A stretch of DNA of 64,000 bases from Kappaphycus alvarezii (lineage: Eukaryota; Rhodophyta; Florideophyceae; Gigartinales; Solieriaceae): contig NADL03000501.1 in the NCBI GenBank assembly GCA_002205965.3, positions 620,001 through 684,000 on the forward strand, written 5' to 3'. Every line of letters begins with the position of its first letter. The stretch's first letter is position 1. Made by a program: the position numbers and the translations under genes. The notes under the pieces were generated by a model. It was not told where the DNA came from and searched no databases. It saw only the letters and a list, made by a program, of their open reading frames with translations. Shown here in pieces: positions 1 to 11,959 of this stretch.

Positions 1-1220
1 CTGAGAATTTTCAAAGCCCTTCACCGCCAGCACCAAGTTATAACCCTTATTCACCGAATGCCCATCCGTCACCCTCTGGTTCTGTAGACAAACATGCTGC
101 AGAGATGTCGCCCGAGCGGTTAGAACCTCCAGAGAGGACAAAAGGCATTCGAACTAGGAGCTCCTTACTAGAGGAGCCCCACCTGCAGAGATCAATATCC
201 TCCATGAATAGCACCACCGGGAAACGGGCCTCAGAAAGCAGCCAAAATCTTGCGAGGAGCGGGGCATTAACTGCTGAGAATAGTCCAAGGTTGCTTGATA
301 CTCCATCTTATGCAATGAGCCCTCGGCCCGGGGTGCAGGTGGATCCAAATCTAGTTCCAGCCGAGAGTCCCATCCGACAAACGGCACGCACGAGCAGCTC
401 TGGATTTTTTAGCGCAAACAAATCTCCCTGGGGAAGAGATGCCAAGCCGGGTTGGCTCGGGGATGAGACCCTCTCCTTCGAAATTGCGACTATGCCGAAG
501 GGTTTCACCGTGAACGTCATGGATGATCGCGTGATGGCTGGCTTGCGCTTATTCCCGTGCAAGGCGAGATCAGATCATAGCGCAAGCTTACGTGGTCGCA
601 CGAACGAATTTAGGAGGCGTTATGTTGGTGTCTCTGCGAATTATTTTCTTTTGTTCAGTCCACATAGCAACCGAAGTCACTTGCTTGAAGTGAAACTTAT
701 AAGGTACCTTCAAGATATTTCGAGAATAACGTTCAAGAGAAGCAGACCAGAGCTTGTTACCTTTGAAATTTTGGCAGGAGATGGGAATACCGTAACTCCA
801 GAATCGGTTGTGTGCATTATGCCGGATGGTCTCAAGGAATGCGTTGCGTTGATAAAGGAGTACCTAGCCGACGTCGGGGTCAGCAATGAGGCGGAAACGC
901 CAGTGAGGAGCGAGAGGAAGGATAGTTCTGGTGGTAATGCCAACGAATCGCAACGTATGGTCTCCACCGCGAGGGTAGATGACATGGGAAGCGATGTAAC
1001 TGAAGGAAAGAGCAAGAACTCTGCTGAAAGTAAGCTGAGAGGAGCTATAGCAGTGGGAGGAGGCGACGTAGCTAAGTCGAGTAGACAATTAGAGCAGTCT
1101 TCAGATGTACGGGTAAGCTGTGACCCATCGCTAACTGATTCACCAAAACCTGAACGAGCGGATCTGGATGCTGAATACTTGGAGTTCGGAGAATTTCAAG
1201 AAGCTCCGAAGAGGTTGTAA
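1..1220 (+). CDS. PH-like domain protein, 5' partial
   Basis: The reading frame is open from base 3 to the stop at 1218-1220, giving 405 visible residues, so the first in-frame Met at 105 is probably internal and the true start lies outside the window. The N-terminal ~150 residues are Ser/Pro/Arg-rich and look disordered. Residues ~154-292 look folded: a basic stretch (GRTNEFRRRYVGVSANYFLL) is followed by a hydrophobic strand pattern, then LVTFEI and a closing amphipathic helix (DGLKECVALIKEYL). This resembles the strand-rich core and C-terminal helix of pleckstrin-homology-type domains, which bind lipids or proteins. The C-terminal ~110 residues are again polar and disordered, ending in an acidic stretch (EYLEFGEFQEA). 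There is no intron sign in the visible part. The PH assignment is inference from pattern only; the protein's cellular role is unknown to me. Confidence 0.72.
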   Translation, partial: ENFQSPSPPAPSYNPYSPNAHPSPSGSVDKHAAEMSPERLEPPERTKGIRTRSSLLEEPHLQRSISSMNSTTGKRASESSQNLARSGALTAENSPRLLDTPSYAMSPRPGVQVDPNLVPAESPIRQTARTSSSGFFSANKSPWGRDAKPGWLGDETLSFEIATMPKGFTVNVMDDRVMAGLRLFPCKARSDHSASLRGRTNEFRRRYVGVSANYFLLFSPHSNRSHLLEVKLIRYLQDISRITFKRSRPELVTFEILAGDGNTVTPESVVCIMPDGLKECVALIKEYLADVGVSNEAETPVRSERKDSSGGNANESQRMVSTARVDDMGSDVTEGKSKNSAESKLRGAIAVGGGDVAKSSRQLEQSSDVRVSCDPSLTDSPKPERADLDAEYLEFGEFQEAPKRL

Positions 1221-2206
1221 ACGAGGTTTGTCAGGAGAACTGCAATCGTCACACATCGTTTTCTGCGAGCTTTGTCCGTTGCATGTTGATGGTGGCACAT
1301 GACCTCCACGGTTATGATTTACTGGGGGTACTTCAGAAAGTTATTTGTGTTTATCACAGACACACTGTTCACAGCACGGTAGTCGTGCATTATTACCTGC
1401 AAGTCGCCATCGAACTAGACATTTTTTGGGTAACAGCTACAGTACAATGCTTATTACAATCACACTTTACATTTGATCTTGTCAAGCTCTCCCATAGAAT
1501 TGCGTAATTCGTTGAAATGCTATTGAAGACACCAAACTAGGATGACCTGAGTTGTTTCCGTTTTCCGGATAATCTCCACGCATTAATTACACACTCCGTC
1601 TCTCCGTGTACCTGCTTGCCGTTTCAAGTATCATAGTAAACAGCCGGGGCCTGTTTACCATGATAATTCATATGCATAACGTAGGTCACAGATCATGTTA
1701 ATTGCATGAACGGAATATTGTTACCCCAACGCTGAATATCAGTAGGGTTAGTTCGTAACGCCCGTTAACTTTATTCCGAGGGGTGCGGGAGAGTGCATCT
1801 GGGGAAAGGGAACCTTTTCATATGTTTAAAACCCTGAACTATGGAGGAAGTGAGTTACTCTAGACTAAAAGACATCTTCAGGCGACGGCTGCTCATGAGA
1901 GTATTAAAGCAAACTGCCCAACCAGTTGGGGTTTCTGTCTTCCTGATTTGATGCTCAAGAATCTTGTGCTGAGGGGCCAATTCTCGCTATCGAAAGGTTG
2001 GGATTCGGGGTGACGAGTGAATCCAAAGAGAGTAGATCGAAAAGCTTAGAACTTCGAACTTCGAACTTCGAACAAAGATCGTGTATTGCAAAGCTGTAAA
2101 ACGGTAGAACGTAAAACCGATATCAATAGAACAGAGAACTGGGGGCCTTTGTTGAGCCGGGTGACCAGGTTATGAGCAGAGTCAACGGCTTATATACGTA
2201 GCGATA
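1221..2206. other. Intergenic stretch, no gene seen
   Basis: No convincing coding sequence on either strand between the PH-like gene and the LINE copy. It holds a strong inverted repeat (1629-1665) and three tandem copies of AACTTCG at 2051-2071. The short frame from 1283 has no recognisable protein features. Confidence 0.6.
1629..1665. repeat. Inverted repeat, 15-bp arms
   Basis: Arms 1629-1643 (TATCATAGTAAACAG) and 1651-1665 (CTGTTTACCATGATA) pair with one mismatch around a 7-base GC-rich loop. It lies about 410 bp past the stop of the PH-like gene. It could be a small hairpin RNA, the core of a decayed transposon or chance. Confidence 0.7.
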
Positions 2207-3610
2207 AGCACGAAAGCCGCAAGAATAGCCGAGTCCGCCGCAGAAAAATTTGATGATCTACAACGGTCACCATATGAAAAGTTACACGGCATAGCTCTCA
2301 CGGACCGAGCCTGGGACCAAGTCTGCCTCCCTATGCACCTTGGAGGTCAGGGCTTCGAAAGCATCGCCTCGTGCCTCCACGGCGCTGCCGCCGCCATCAT
2401 CTTTGATGCTGCGCCCGCATGGCAGCAAACTTCCGCATACGCCACGCCGCGGGCTTGTGCACTTGCTTCTGGCCGCTACCGCGGCGACCGGTCCTTCCTC
2501 CTCCGTCAGGCTGGGCCTTCTCTCCGCCGTTTTGCCCTCTCCATCCCCGGGATAGTCGACCTTTCCACCCTTGACCCTCCAACTCTAGCTGCTTCACCCA
2601 CCAACACTCTAACCCTTCTCAAACAGGTGCAGCAAGAGGCGCGGGCAAGAGTACATTGGCACGACGACTCCTGGGCGAATGCCCCAAACCCGACCGCCCA
2701 TAGCGATGCCGACATTCGACATCGTATCCGTGGCTTAGCGTTCCGCCGCAGCCCCGCTGCGGCGTTTCTCTTCTCTCACCCCACGGCAGCTACGAAGGTG
2801 CACACTACACATTGGCAGACCATGCTCCGCCGTCACCTCGGCCTGCCAGTGTATGATGACTCCATGGCCCTCAACTGCCACCACTGTGACCACCCCTTGG
2901 ACACCCTCGGGGATCACGCCGCCGACCTCTGCTGCCCTGGTTTCGGCCGTCGTCACCGTCATAACTCGCTATGTAATGCGATTGCGACGCACGTCACCCG
3001 CGCCGCGGGTCTGGATACTCGGCAAGAGGTTCCGTTCCTCGTCCCGGGCACTGAGCTCCGGCCCGCCGATATCCTTGTACAACCACCCCCAACGCCGGAA
3101 GGCACAACGTTGCGTCCCATTGCCTGTGACATCACTGTCGTCTCACCGTTCAAGGCCGCAGTTCGCACCAAGGCGACCCAGGTTGCCGGAGGCGCTGCTG
3201 AACTGGCGGCCCGCGTCAAGGTTACAACCCTGGAACGCAACATCGCCCGACGCCTCCCCGCTCCATCGACTGGCCCATCTTCTGCGCCTTACACGCCGAA
3301 CTTCACGTTTCGACCTCTGGCGATTGATTCCCTAGGTGCCCCTTCCCCTGGAACTATTGCATTTATCGAGGAGTTAGTTCCACGGATCGCGTCCAAGTGT
3401 CACTCGACAGTTGGCGTTATCCGCTGCTGTACATATCTACCAGCGACTGAGTTGCACCCTCTGGTCATCCATTGCTGAAGCTATCCTGTCGCGAGCCCCG
3501 ATGCGCATGGACGACGAAGTATATTCGGTTAGATCTTAACCGTATAGTTAGGACGTGCGCAGTCCCCAGTAGATACTGAACGCGTTAAACTTTTTCTACG
3601 AAGAATCATA
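2207..3610 (+). mobile_element. LINE family 1, copy E, 5'-truncated 3' half
   Basis: Translation from about 2207 matches the copy at 29331-31780 throughout its C-terminal half: FDDLQRSPYEKLHGIALTD, the conserved RGDRSFLLRQ, then a CHHC...H zinc-knuckle-like stretch with GDHAADLC, and RPADILVQ followed 20-odd residues later by ACDITVVSPF. That last pair resembles the P-D...D signature of restriction-like endonucleases carried by R2/CRE-type LINEs. The copy lacks the reverse transcriptase domain. A +1 frameshift near 3425-3430 separates the main frame (stop at 3478) from the terminal ~35 residues, which continue in another frame to a stop near 3537. The 3' untranslated segment (CCGTATAGT... to ATCAT at 3608) aligns with that of the 29-kb copy, which fixes the 3' end. 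Confidence 0.88.
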
Positions 3611-3655
3611 GGTGACTAGAGTACCTATTGTAGCGCACAGCGCTATTCTTCACAC

Positions 3656-3691
3656 CATACAGGATGCCGTACAGGATGCCATACAGGATGC
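3656..3691. repeat. 12-bp tandem repeat, three units
   Basis: Three near-identical units of CATACAGGATGC (3656-3667, 3668-3679, 3680-3691), with one substituted pair in the middle unit. It lies just past the LINE 3' end. No function is evident. Confidence 0.85.
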
Positions 3692-3799
3692 CCATAGGTA
3701 CAGTAACTGTGTTTCAGTACAGTACGTGCCATGGCCACATGTAGGCTACCAACACTATGCCCACGGAGTCAGGCTTACAGTATATCACGTATGACGTTG

Positions 3800-3960
3800 C
3801 TTACTGCGTAAGTCACGTTCCAGCTTCCACGTTCACCTGGCCAGCACAGCACCGGCGGCAGCGGCGGCCGCCGAACTGGTCGCGGGCGGCAGCATGCCTC
3901 CCAGAATAATATAAATAGCCCACAGGGTCTCTCATCCCAATAAACATAAGGTATCGATCA
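3800..3960 (+). promoter_or_regulatory. Promoter-like block, possible solo LTR piece
   Basis: A GC-rich stretch (3850-3895) is followed by TATAAATAG at 3910-3918 and AATAAA at 3939-3944. A TATA box this close to a poly(A) signal is the usual compact layout of LTR R/U5 regions, but no matching second repeat or TG...CA border was found in the window. It may instead be an ordinary promoter for the hairpin-rich transcript region that follows. The LTR reading is weak. Confidence 0.3.
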
Positions 3961-4124
3961 TAGCTGGTGGATCGACCAAAACGCTCTTTGGCCTCACCCC
4001 ATTTCCTGACGTCCTCATCAGAGGCACGCCATAGTGATCACTGGTCGCCTTCGCGATCAGGTTTTCAGTCAACCCCAGCATTCAGCTCGGCCCGTCGGTC
4101 GGCTATGTAGATAAGAACACGATT

Positions 4125-4569
4125 TACCCAAATTGTGCAACCTACAATTTGGGTATCACTTGGCTGAACACCTAGCCGAGATAACTTGGTAGAACCACCC
4201 AGCGAAGGTAAGATCTTAAAACGGGCAATTAGTTGGCAACCGATTATTTCTCATATTCCTCTCTCTTTTTAGACAGTATTCTAACCCAGAGGCTTGTCTT
4301 GCGAACTCGACGCTACGAGTTCTGGGAAAACGAATCGGAGCTCTCCAGAGAATATCAATAATTGGAGAGCTTAGGTGAGCGGACTGTCGGGTTTGGTTCC
4401 GGGATCAGCGTGGCACTCTGGCTCCTGATCGACTACGTGTCACTCTACATCGTATATCATAATGTTGCATTATTTCATTTTAGAAAATATTATGTTTTTA
4501 TTTCCTATTGTGCCACTTGGCAAATTTACCCGACTTTCCAGCCGGGAGACTCCCGGCTGGAGAGTCGGG
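4125..4569. repeat. Cluster of four inverted repeats
   Basis: Four hairpin-forming repeats lie within 445 bp. The first has perfect 12-bp arms 4125-4136/4144-4155 with a 7-base loop. The second has 7-bp arms 4159-4165/4174-4180 with one G-U pair. The third has perfect 8-bp arms AGCTCTCC/GGAGAGCT at 4339-4346/4364-4371. The fourth is a 41-bp near-perfect palindrome, 4529-4569, centred at 4549 with one mismatched pair. The density suggests a structured transcript leader or a noncoding RNA, but only the pairing itself is observed. Confidence 0.7.
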
Positions 4570-5077
4570 CAGACACTTCGATTGTTTACGCACACCGACT
4601 CACGTCGTCAATCTAAGCTCCCTTTCCTCCTTAGCTCCGTCTCGGCGAAGAAGAAGATCAGCGCCGACGCACTCCACGTCGGGACCCTCTCGTTTCTGTT
4701 GGAAACTCTCGTTTTTTCCGATCAGTACTTGTGTACTTGTGCGACTACTCCCGACATCGAACCTCGCGAAGCGCAACCCTTGTTTCACCGCACCACGGAC
4801 CTTTACTCGTGAAACTTCAAGAGTACTTTCGACTCCAACCTTCGCGAAGCACAACCCCTGTTGTTTTTCATTTCCTACTTGTACTCGTGCATCTGCACGA
4901 TTAATTCTGATTCAAATCGTTCAGGCTCGCCTACTCGAGCACCTGCACGAGTCCGACTTAAGCACCGACAGTGCATTGCAAGGTGTGGCTGACCACATCA
5001 GCAAGATTGAAACGACCAAGAAACTAACAAACTCGATTAACATTTCCAACCTCAAACTGGTAATGTATGTGGTTTAA
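4508..5077 (+). other. Open frame of 189 codons, unknown, doubtful
   Basis: An open frame starts in the palindrome region and ends at 5077. The first ~150 residues are low-complexity, rich in Ser, Arg, Pro and Thr, with two similar segments (LAKRNPCF... and FAKHNPCC...), so the DNA holds a degenerate internal repeat. The last ~50 residues (ending in HISKIETTKKLTNSINISN...) look more protein-like and hydrophilic. A second frame is also open through 4462-4812, which weakens the coding case. I recognise no family. It could be the leader or start of a decayed retroelement, since it follows the promoter-like block at 3.8-3.96 kb. Confidence 0.2.
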
Positions 5078-6560
5078 AATCATATCAAACAGATCGGCCA
5101 ACTGATTGGAGCTGGGTAAAGAGAGAAGTGTACAAATGCGAAGAGGGAGCTTGGATGTGTGCGAGGACAATAAAAAAGTTTGGTAAAAGGATCCTTATTC
5201 AATAGAAACAATAAGCAAACCGACAGAATTAGAAAGATGAGCACTTTCTTAGGGGTTTTCAACATCTGAAAAAAGCAGAACTGAAATACGGTATTCCTTT
5301 CCATCATTTGTTCGTCCATACTTGATGCTCATACCAAGTCTGTGAAGCTCGTAAAAAGCGTATTTATGCTAAATCTGATCAGATACAAGAAAATTGAGTA
5401 GAGGCTGTTGGAGAAGACTGAAACAAGAACAAAAAATTAGTAAACAGTAGTGTCAAGCCAACCAAGAGCTGTTGATTGGGCAAAACGCGTGTCTGTCGAG
5501 TTCATTCATAGATTTTCTGAGAGTTTTGCGACGAATTCGCGTTAGCGGCGCAGTTTCAAGCCTATCGGGATTATAATCTCCGTTAATAGCACAAGTTAGG
5601 TCAAAGATCGGAGTAAGTTTAAAAACAAAGAACTGAAATTTCTGAGGACCATGCTTAACTGTGCCAAACTTGACCTTTTAATTAAAATCGTTTATAAACT
5701 TTCTAAATTCAGATTTTCGCAGGTTGCTCGAATTTCATTCACAACTTTAGCAACAAGAACGCATATATTGCTGTTTATCGTGCGGTAGAACAGCTATAGA
5801 AAATCTATGAGAAGTTTCAAAACGGAATAGAAGAGTAAATTGTCTACTTGAGTTTGGTACATAATGTTAGCATTCACTAAGCCATAGGATGGGGCGTGCA
5901 GAAGGCACGGAAACTGGAATCGATCATCTGACTGGCGAAACGAGATAACCTAGCACATCAGTGCGTAAGAAGCGCCAACTTCTAATGGAATCTATAGAGA
6001 TCAATATCCGTACACTAATGAGAGCACACATGGAACACTCAGATCTGAGCTGAGCTCACTTCAAATACAATCATTATTTCCGTGAGGATCAATGTGTGAT
6101 TTGAGCTTAAGCGCTTTGTCATCATCAACTTTGAGCTTGTAGATCAATAATTGGCTACAAATTTACCTGCACAGAGCTTTCAATTAAAAAAGCCATAGAG
6201 GAATAGATTTTGCCTGGATCCTAGGAAAATTTAGAAAAGCGCCACATTTCCGTAGAAATTTTTAGGAGTTCCGGTGTCACTATAAACACGATATTAATTA
6301 TAATCGGATTTAAAAAATAAAAACGGAATGGAGACCGTTCTTCTAGAATGGGTATTTTAATGCATACCGTTGGAAAGCTCTTGTGGATCTGATTCTATCG
6401 ACGTGAATTACGTTTTAGTGCACATATTTGCTAGGAGCTATGAAAGAGTGCTTGAGATGGTGCCAGTGCCAATGGGCTACATTGATTTTGAATTACAAAA
6501 TGTTTTAATTAAAATAGGAGTTTTTGTTATTATTATAATTTTATTCTTTCTCACATCGAT
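5078..6560. other. AT-rich stretch, no gene seen
   Basis: AT-rich sequence with short, unconvincing frames on both strands. No repeat, RNA gene or coding homology was recognised. Confidence 0.6.
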
Positions 6561-6641
6561 TAACAACGCTATCAGGTGGGGAAGGGCCTTATTAAGGCGG
6601 GGCGACAAGGACACTTTGCTAGGCATGAGCAGGGACTTCGC

Positions 6642-7230
6642 TTACGGAGTAGAAAGGGTAAATTTTCTACGAAAAACGGCGTCAGCCGTGCGTTGCAGGG
6701 TAAGCGGTGAAAGTGTGGTCAGAACTTGTGCATATTCGTTGGAGTAGCGAGGATTAAGTTTCATGGGCCTGCCCAAGGTGCCCTGGCCTTCCTCGCTTCT
6801 CACTTCAAAAGTGAAAGCGGGGGAGACCAGGACATCTTGAGCAGGCTTTCTGAGGTCTCCATGGGTATCAAGGCCAAGAATACAGAACTGCGCATTGATT
6901 TTAGAGTAGACATCAAACACTTTACCATCGGAAATTATACTAACTGAAGTGATCCATGAAGCAGTATAGGAAGGGATTCCCCCAGGGATTGACAACGCTT
7001 CCATAGCTCTCCCTGGCGACAAGAATTTTGTGTATTGTGGACTGTTCCCAGCCCATAAGAGTAATATTGACTCTTGGAAATTCTCCGTTTGGCTTCAGTT
7101 CTACCTCTAAATCCAGCTCTTCCATCCAAGCACAATATGTCCGAGGAGAAACTGCTCTGAATCCCTGGATTGTTTCGGCGACTATCTCATGCTCGTTTTC
7201 AACCCAATAGATGTTCTTGGTGAGTGGCAT
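6642..7230 (-). pseudogene. Decayed coding island, unknown protein
   Basis: An isolated island of clearly higher GC sits in AT-rich DNA. On the minus strand two overlapping frames read well: 7230-6940 (includes EIVAETIQGFRAVSPRTY, LDLEVELKPNGEFPRVNITL) and 7022-6642 (includes GGIPSYTASWITSVSIISDG, KVFDVYSKINAQFCILGLD). Both have balanced amino-acid composition unlike the flanks. The overlap suggests a single frameshift near 6,990-7,020. The upstream frame is closed by a stop just before 7230. I do not recognise the family; it could be a gene fragment captured or left by a mobile element, or a dead host gene. Confidence 0.4.
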
Positions 7231-7239
7231 CCTGAAGCA

Positions 7240-10200
7240 TATGTCGTGCTAACTGGGGAGAAAATTTGGGTAGTTTACCATTTGCCTGCTTTTTGAGGGA
7301 CTGATAGTTTCTTCAACAGATGTGTAGAACGATAGCCGTCTTATGCAAGGGTAAACGAAAACGTAAACGAGTAATCCATTAAAGAAAAAAAACACCTATT
7401 GGTGCCCAGTTATATCCGTTTTGAATGTTTGGCTGCATCTAATCTCAGAATGGGAAACCTCAACCCACTCGCGAGTTTTTAGACTCTCCTTAGGCCTATA
7501 GATATGAAAGTAACAAAGTTCCATAGCCATAGCACCTGTAAGGACCAGGCTAATCCCTTTCCCAATGATGATACGGAAGAACTAGGCTAAAGAATCATTA
7601 TGTTTGTCATTTTAATTTTCCAAGGTAATAACAATTTAAGCTCGTTGGAATTTGAAAAACTGTAAGCTTTGACAGCTGTACCCCTAATTACATTACATAA
7701 AGCTCAATTTATTGATCAAAACGATTAAGAGAGACTTAGTTCTGCACTGGGGGATGTTTCATAAAACAGAGTTCATAGAAAAATAAAGATCTCTTCTTCA
7801 ATACTCCGGATTAATTTTGGTTGCATGCAATGCTATACCAGCCTCGTAGCAAACCTTAATTTCCCATCGCCCGGCACTTTTTTGAAACTCCAAAAGGGCA
7901 TAAGGATCACTGTAGTGATCAAACGAGCAAAATATGGACTACTTCAATTCTGATGATGCATTTTGTCACCAGTGCCCTAGAACAACTAACTTCTCCTGAA
8001 ACATAATTAAATTGCTTCATTTTAGCCTCCATTTCTGATGATATCTAGTATCTCCAGATATAGTAGGTCTTGCATCGTCAAGTGATTCACAATGTTGTGT
8101 CAATATTTGTAACATTCTCTTCAAAGCGCGTCTTGTAGTCGCAGGCTCGACTACACATACCGTCTACACACGTTCAGACATGTTCGGCTAAGTGGACTTT
8201 GTTATCCTTTTTAATTAGTGTCATTAGAACTTTTATCAATAGAAACGAAGACAGGAAACCTTCAATGTTATGTTCGTATTAAGTTCTGGTAAGAGCGCTA
8301 TGCACTCCGGCAACTTTTCCACAGCCCAGGATAGATTCTCATGCACAAGTGATTACCGCAAATAGTTCACAAGTACGGAGAACAATGGCATCTCCATTCT
8401 ATCTTGTACTGCTATCACAATGCGTAATAAAAAAAAGCCGCATTTTTTTAGGTAAAAGATCAGACATGGTTAGACAAACATTGACTATATCGGAACTAAT
8501 AAAGAAACTCATTGTGTTTATTTTTCGCGATTGTGATATGGAGATGAGCCTTTCCGATTATCTTCTTTGGAAGAGCTTAATGTTACTCCAAGTCTTCTTA
8601 TCATCCCTTCAGCACTAATTTATCTGCAACGCTCAGAGATTCCGTTGAAACATAGAAACTAAAGTCGAAAGCAGCTTGTAATTTGTTTAAAAATATTTAT
8701 AAATTTATAAAACAGCTTACAGGTCTCCAAAGTTTGGAACCGACTTCGCCGATCAAAAATGAGCCACGCATAAAGCGTTTACTGCAACCTTTTCTGGTCT
8801 AACTTGAAATGAAAAGTGAAGCTGGGCAGAATTGCTCTTTTCTGAGTCTTCTGCTCCAGACCCGCCTCGTTCCTCGAATAGCAAAAATAGCGAATATGTT
8901 TAAAAAGGTTGAGAGATGTTGAAACCAATTTTTTCCTTCATGCTCTTATTAAAAGTTCGCCAAAGATTAAATCGTGTACAAATTCTAAAGCTGTAAGTGT
9001 GGGTTTCTTTAATATTTGAAATATATCGTCGACTGTGTCCCGAATAATCTCACAGGGTTGAAATTATGCGAATAAAAATGGAAGAATAATTTCTCTTTTC
9101 GCCTTGGGCCCTGGTGACAGAAGTGTGACAAGAGAGATAATAATTTCGTAATAAGAGGTTTTAACTGCGCAAGAAAGTTTTTACCAGACTCGTGCATAAA
9201 ATTATTGTCTCTTCAATTGTGGCCAAAATGAAATATTTGAACACAATTACCGAGATCTAGTGCAAATTTTGAGCCTAAAGCTCCACAGGAACCTAATTTT
9301 GAAACCCTGTATCTCTTTTTTGCATTGTATGAGTTCCGCAATCAATAAAACGATTCTATCATTAAGCGAGGATGCTATCCTACTCTTCTTGACTTCGACG
9401 ATGGCCATAATGTATACATTCTACTACTCTCACACCACAGTACCGCCAGTATCCGAGATGTAATTGAGAGCTGACTATAACGAATTTTTGAGCAGAGCAG
9501 AGCTATCTGGAGAGAAATCTAGATATAATGTTTATATTCGGGACAAGAGTGAAATCTGGAAGACATTATACAGGAACGGGACCGCACAGGAGTCTAGTTT
9601 GTTGTACCGCGTATCATAGATTCATTAACCTCTTGGATCAAAATTATCGGCCATGCAAAATCTTGAATTTCTCTAAGGATCTCATATAATATGGTCTGTG
9701 CTTTGCATTTGACACGACCCGGAAATGCAAAGCTCAGACCATGGGGTTTCCCTGGTAAGCATCATTAACCCTATGCTAGAACACAAAAATATCAAAAATA
9801 CCAACTGGATACCATGAAACGATCTGCGTATATAATTTAGAGCAGTCCTGGAAAAAAGGTTGTGGACTACAATTCCTCGAATAATATTTAATTTCACTGT
9901 GACAAAATTACTTAAAACTCGTTTGCAAGACCAAATTACCCCGAAATGCTTCCAAGCCTTCCACCAAGCAAAGTAAACAGAAAGATAGCGTGGAATTGGA
10001 TTTTTGCGTATTCATTGCGGTTGAAGTACCGTTTCAAGAACAAGAACGCATAGAAAATTTCTTTTGTATATATATATTTATGCGAAACTTTAAATCGTAA
10101 GACACACCGAATCGTCCAAATCATCATTCCAGAAGCGAAAGCGGCGCATAAAAGAAGACCCTCGGTACGCAAAGCTTTTTCAACGGCAAAATATGATACC

Positions 10201-11560
10201 TGTATGATAATCAGCCGTTTACCCGATTAATATTCGCAGCAAACATGCATTTAACCGATTGAGCAATTGTGTTTAGAAAAGATTTTCTGTCGGTTATGGG
10301 TGAGACAACCATTCTAGTAACCGTTTGTAGTACCGAAAGTCCTGTTAACTGAAATATAGGAACACTTAGATGAAATACATTAGGGAAGCACTGAAACGAA
10401 GAAAGACCACGAAAATTCGAGGATCAGGATAAATGACTGCGCAAATGTATTAAGGTACTCACCTTTGAGGACTGAAAGTGGAAAGTTTTACATTAATAGA
10501 TCTAAAAGTATATAAGTGTCCAGCTGAACATACAGTTTCTCATCTATCCACATATTGGACTGAAAAAGAACCTTTAAAAAAGGAATCCGTAAGGAACACA
10601 AACATTACCTGAAAGAAATCTGGACTTATGAACCCATGGATAAACTCAAACATTTTGTAGGTCCTCCTCAAAAGATTCGTCTCAATCGGCCACCGGATTC
10701 CTTTCTGCCATAGGATGCACTGTGACAAATTCGCCTTGCTCTATCTGCGATTCAAACAGTACAATTTTCATTTTTCGTCATCTTTCTGCGATAAAACTAC
10801 TTCAGTCTCACTCAAAATTAACATATAATATCGTAAAAGTATAAATGAATTTGCATTTAGTTTAATATATTCCTTTCTGGAATTTTGATTTCAGGTCATT
10901 TCACAAAGCGGCTTTTCCTGGTTTACGTTGGTAAGTACTGAAGTCTAAATTTAGAAAACCTACTTCTCCACGAGCCGTAGCTCTTTAAGAAAATTCTAGA
11001 GTTCTCTGCTCTACAGAAAATAATCAGAGCAATTACTTAAATTTTGATGATTAGGATAGAAAAAAATGCAGATTAGATAGTTAGGGTTAAACTAGTAGTA
11101 AATAAAAAAAGCATTTAATTGCTGCGTTTGTAGTTTTAAGAATAGAGCTCTAGAAGGGCTTCCATCAGTGAATTGTAAAGTTTTCTTCCAGGTACAGCGC
11201 AAAATAAAACATCTGGCACCTAAAAGTCACAGTCAATGCAATAAGTAAAAGCATCAAAACTAAATGTTACTGACATGAAGTTAAGTATAGTGCCCGCACT
11301 TGTTTCGAAATTAATATAAAGCATGGTCTTGAACGGCAAGAGAACAGTGTATCATTTCAATCGATTTTAAGTGAGATCTATACCTAATATTCTACAAACT
11401 GTTCCTTGAGACGTACATATTATATTTAAAAGTCGGTTGAAGTATATAAGGCAAACATTGGGTGCATTCAGAAAACTCTAAATCGCCAAAATTTGAAGTA
11501 TGAGAAAGCTTCAGGAATTGCGCCCCTCATTTTAGAACTAGATCGCCACATCCCATATTA
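7240..11560. other. AT-rich stretch, no gene seen
   Basis: About 4.3 kb of AT-rich sequence. Frames of 60-90 codons occur (for example 8349-8618 and 9936-10172), but all are AT-driven with no recognisable motif. I see no repeat family or RNA gene in it. Confidence 0.6.
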
Positions 11561-11959
11561 AACTTCGATACACACTGTAGGGTTTGACTCGCGGGGAAAA
11601 AGAGACAGGTTGAAGTCTCCTTTCTCAAAGACAACCCCCTCCATCGTCTTTTTGCTTCATGCCACGCCCCACAGAAACATGAAAAAGCCATCAAGCTCTC
11701 GTACTGACACCTCTAAACCCACCGCCTCGACGTCTCACCCCACTGCCATGTAACCCCAATACATCGCTTCGCCGACCTACCACGCTCATTCTAGCACCCG
11801 TAGAGTAATATGGTACACCAGGTGCATCAAAAACGGCGATAACAGGACCGGGATCATCCTACGGCGCTGTTCTTGTCTCGGAACATGACAAGAGAAATAG
11901 GAAAGCGACCAGGGCTGAAGCTCTGAGCTATAGAATAGACGATATATCTCCTATTCTCT

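Noticed and set aside
2853-3335. 160-codon plus frame inside LINE copy E
   Set aside because: Out-of-frame shadow of the true LINE reading, Arg/Ser/Pro-rich as expected from its codon positions.
3800-5077. Complete LTR plus gag start
   Set aside because: TATA and poly(A) motifs are present, but no second LTR, convincing primer site or gag family match could be found, so only a promoter-like block is listed.
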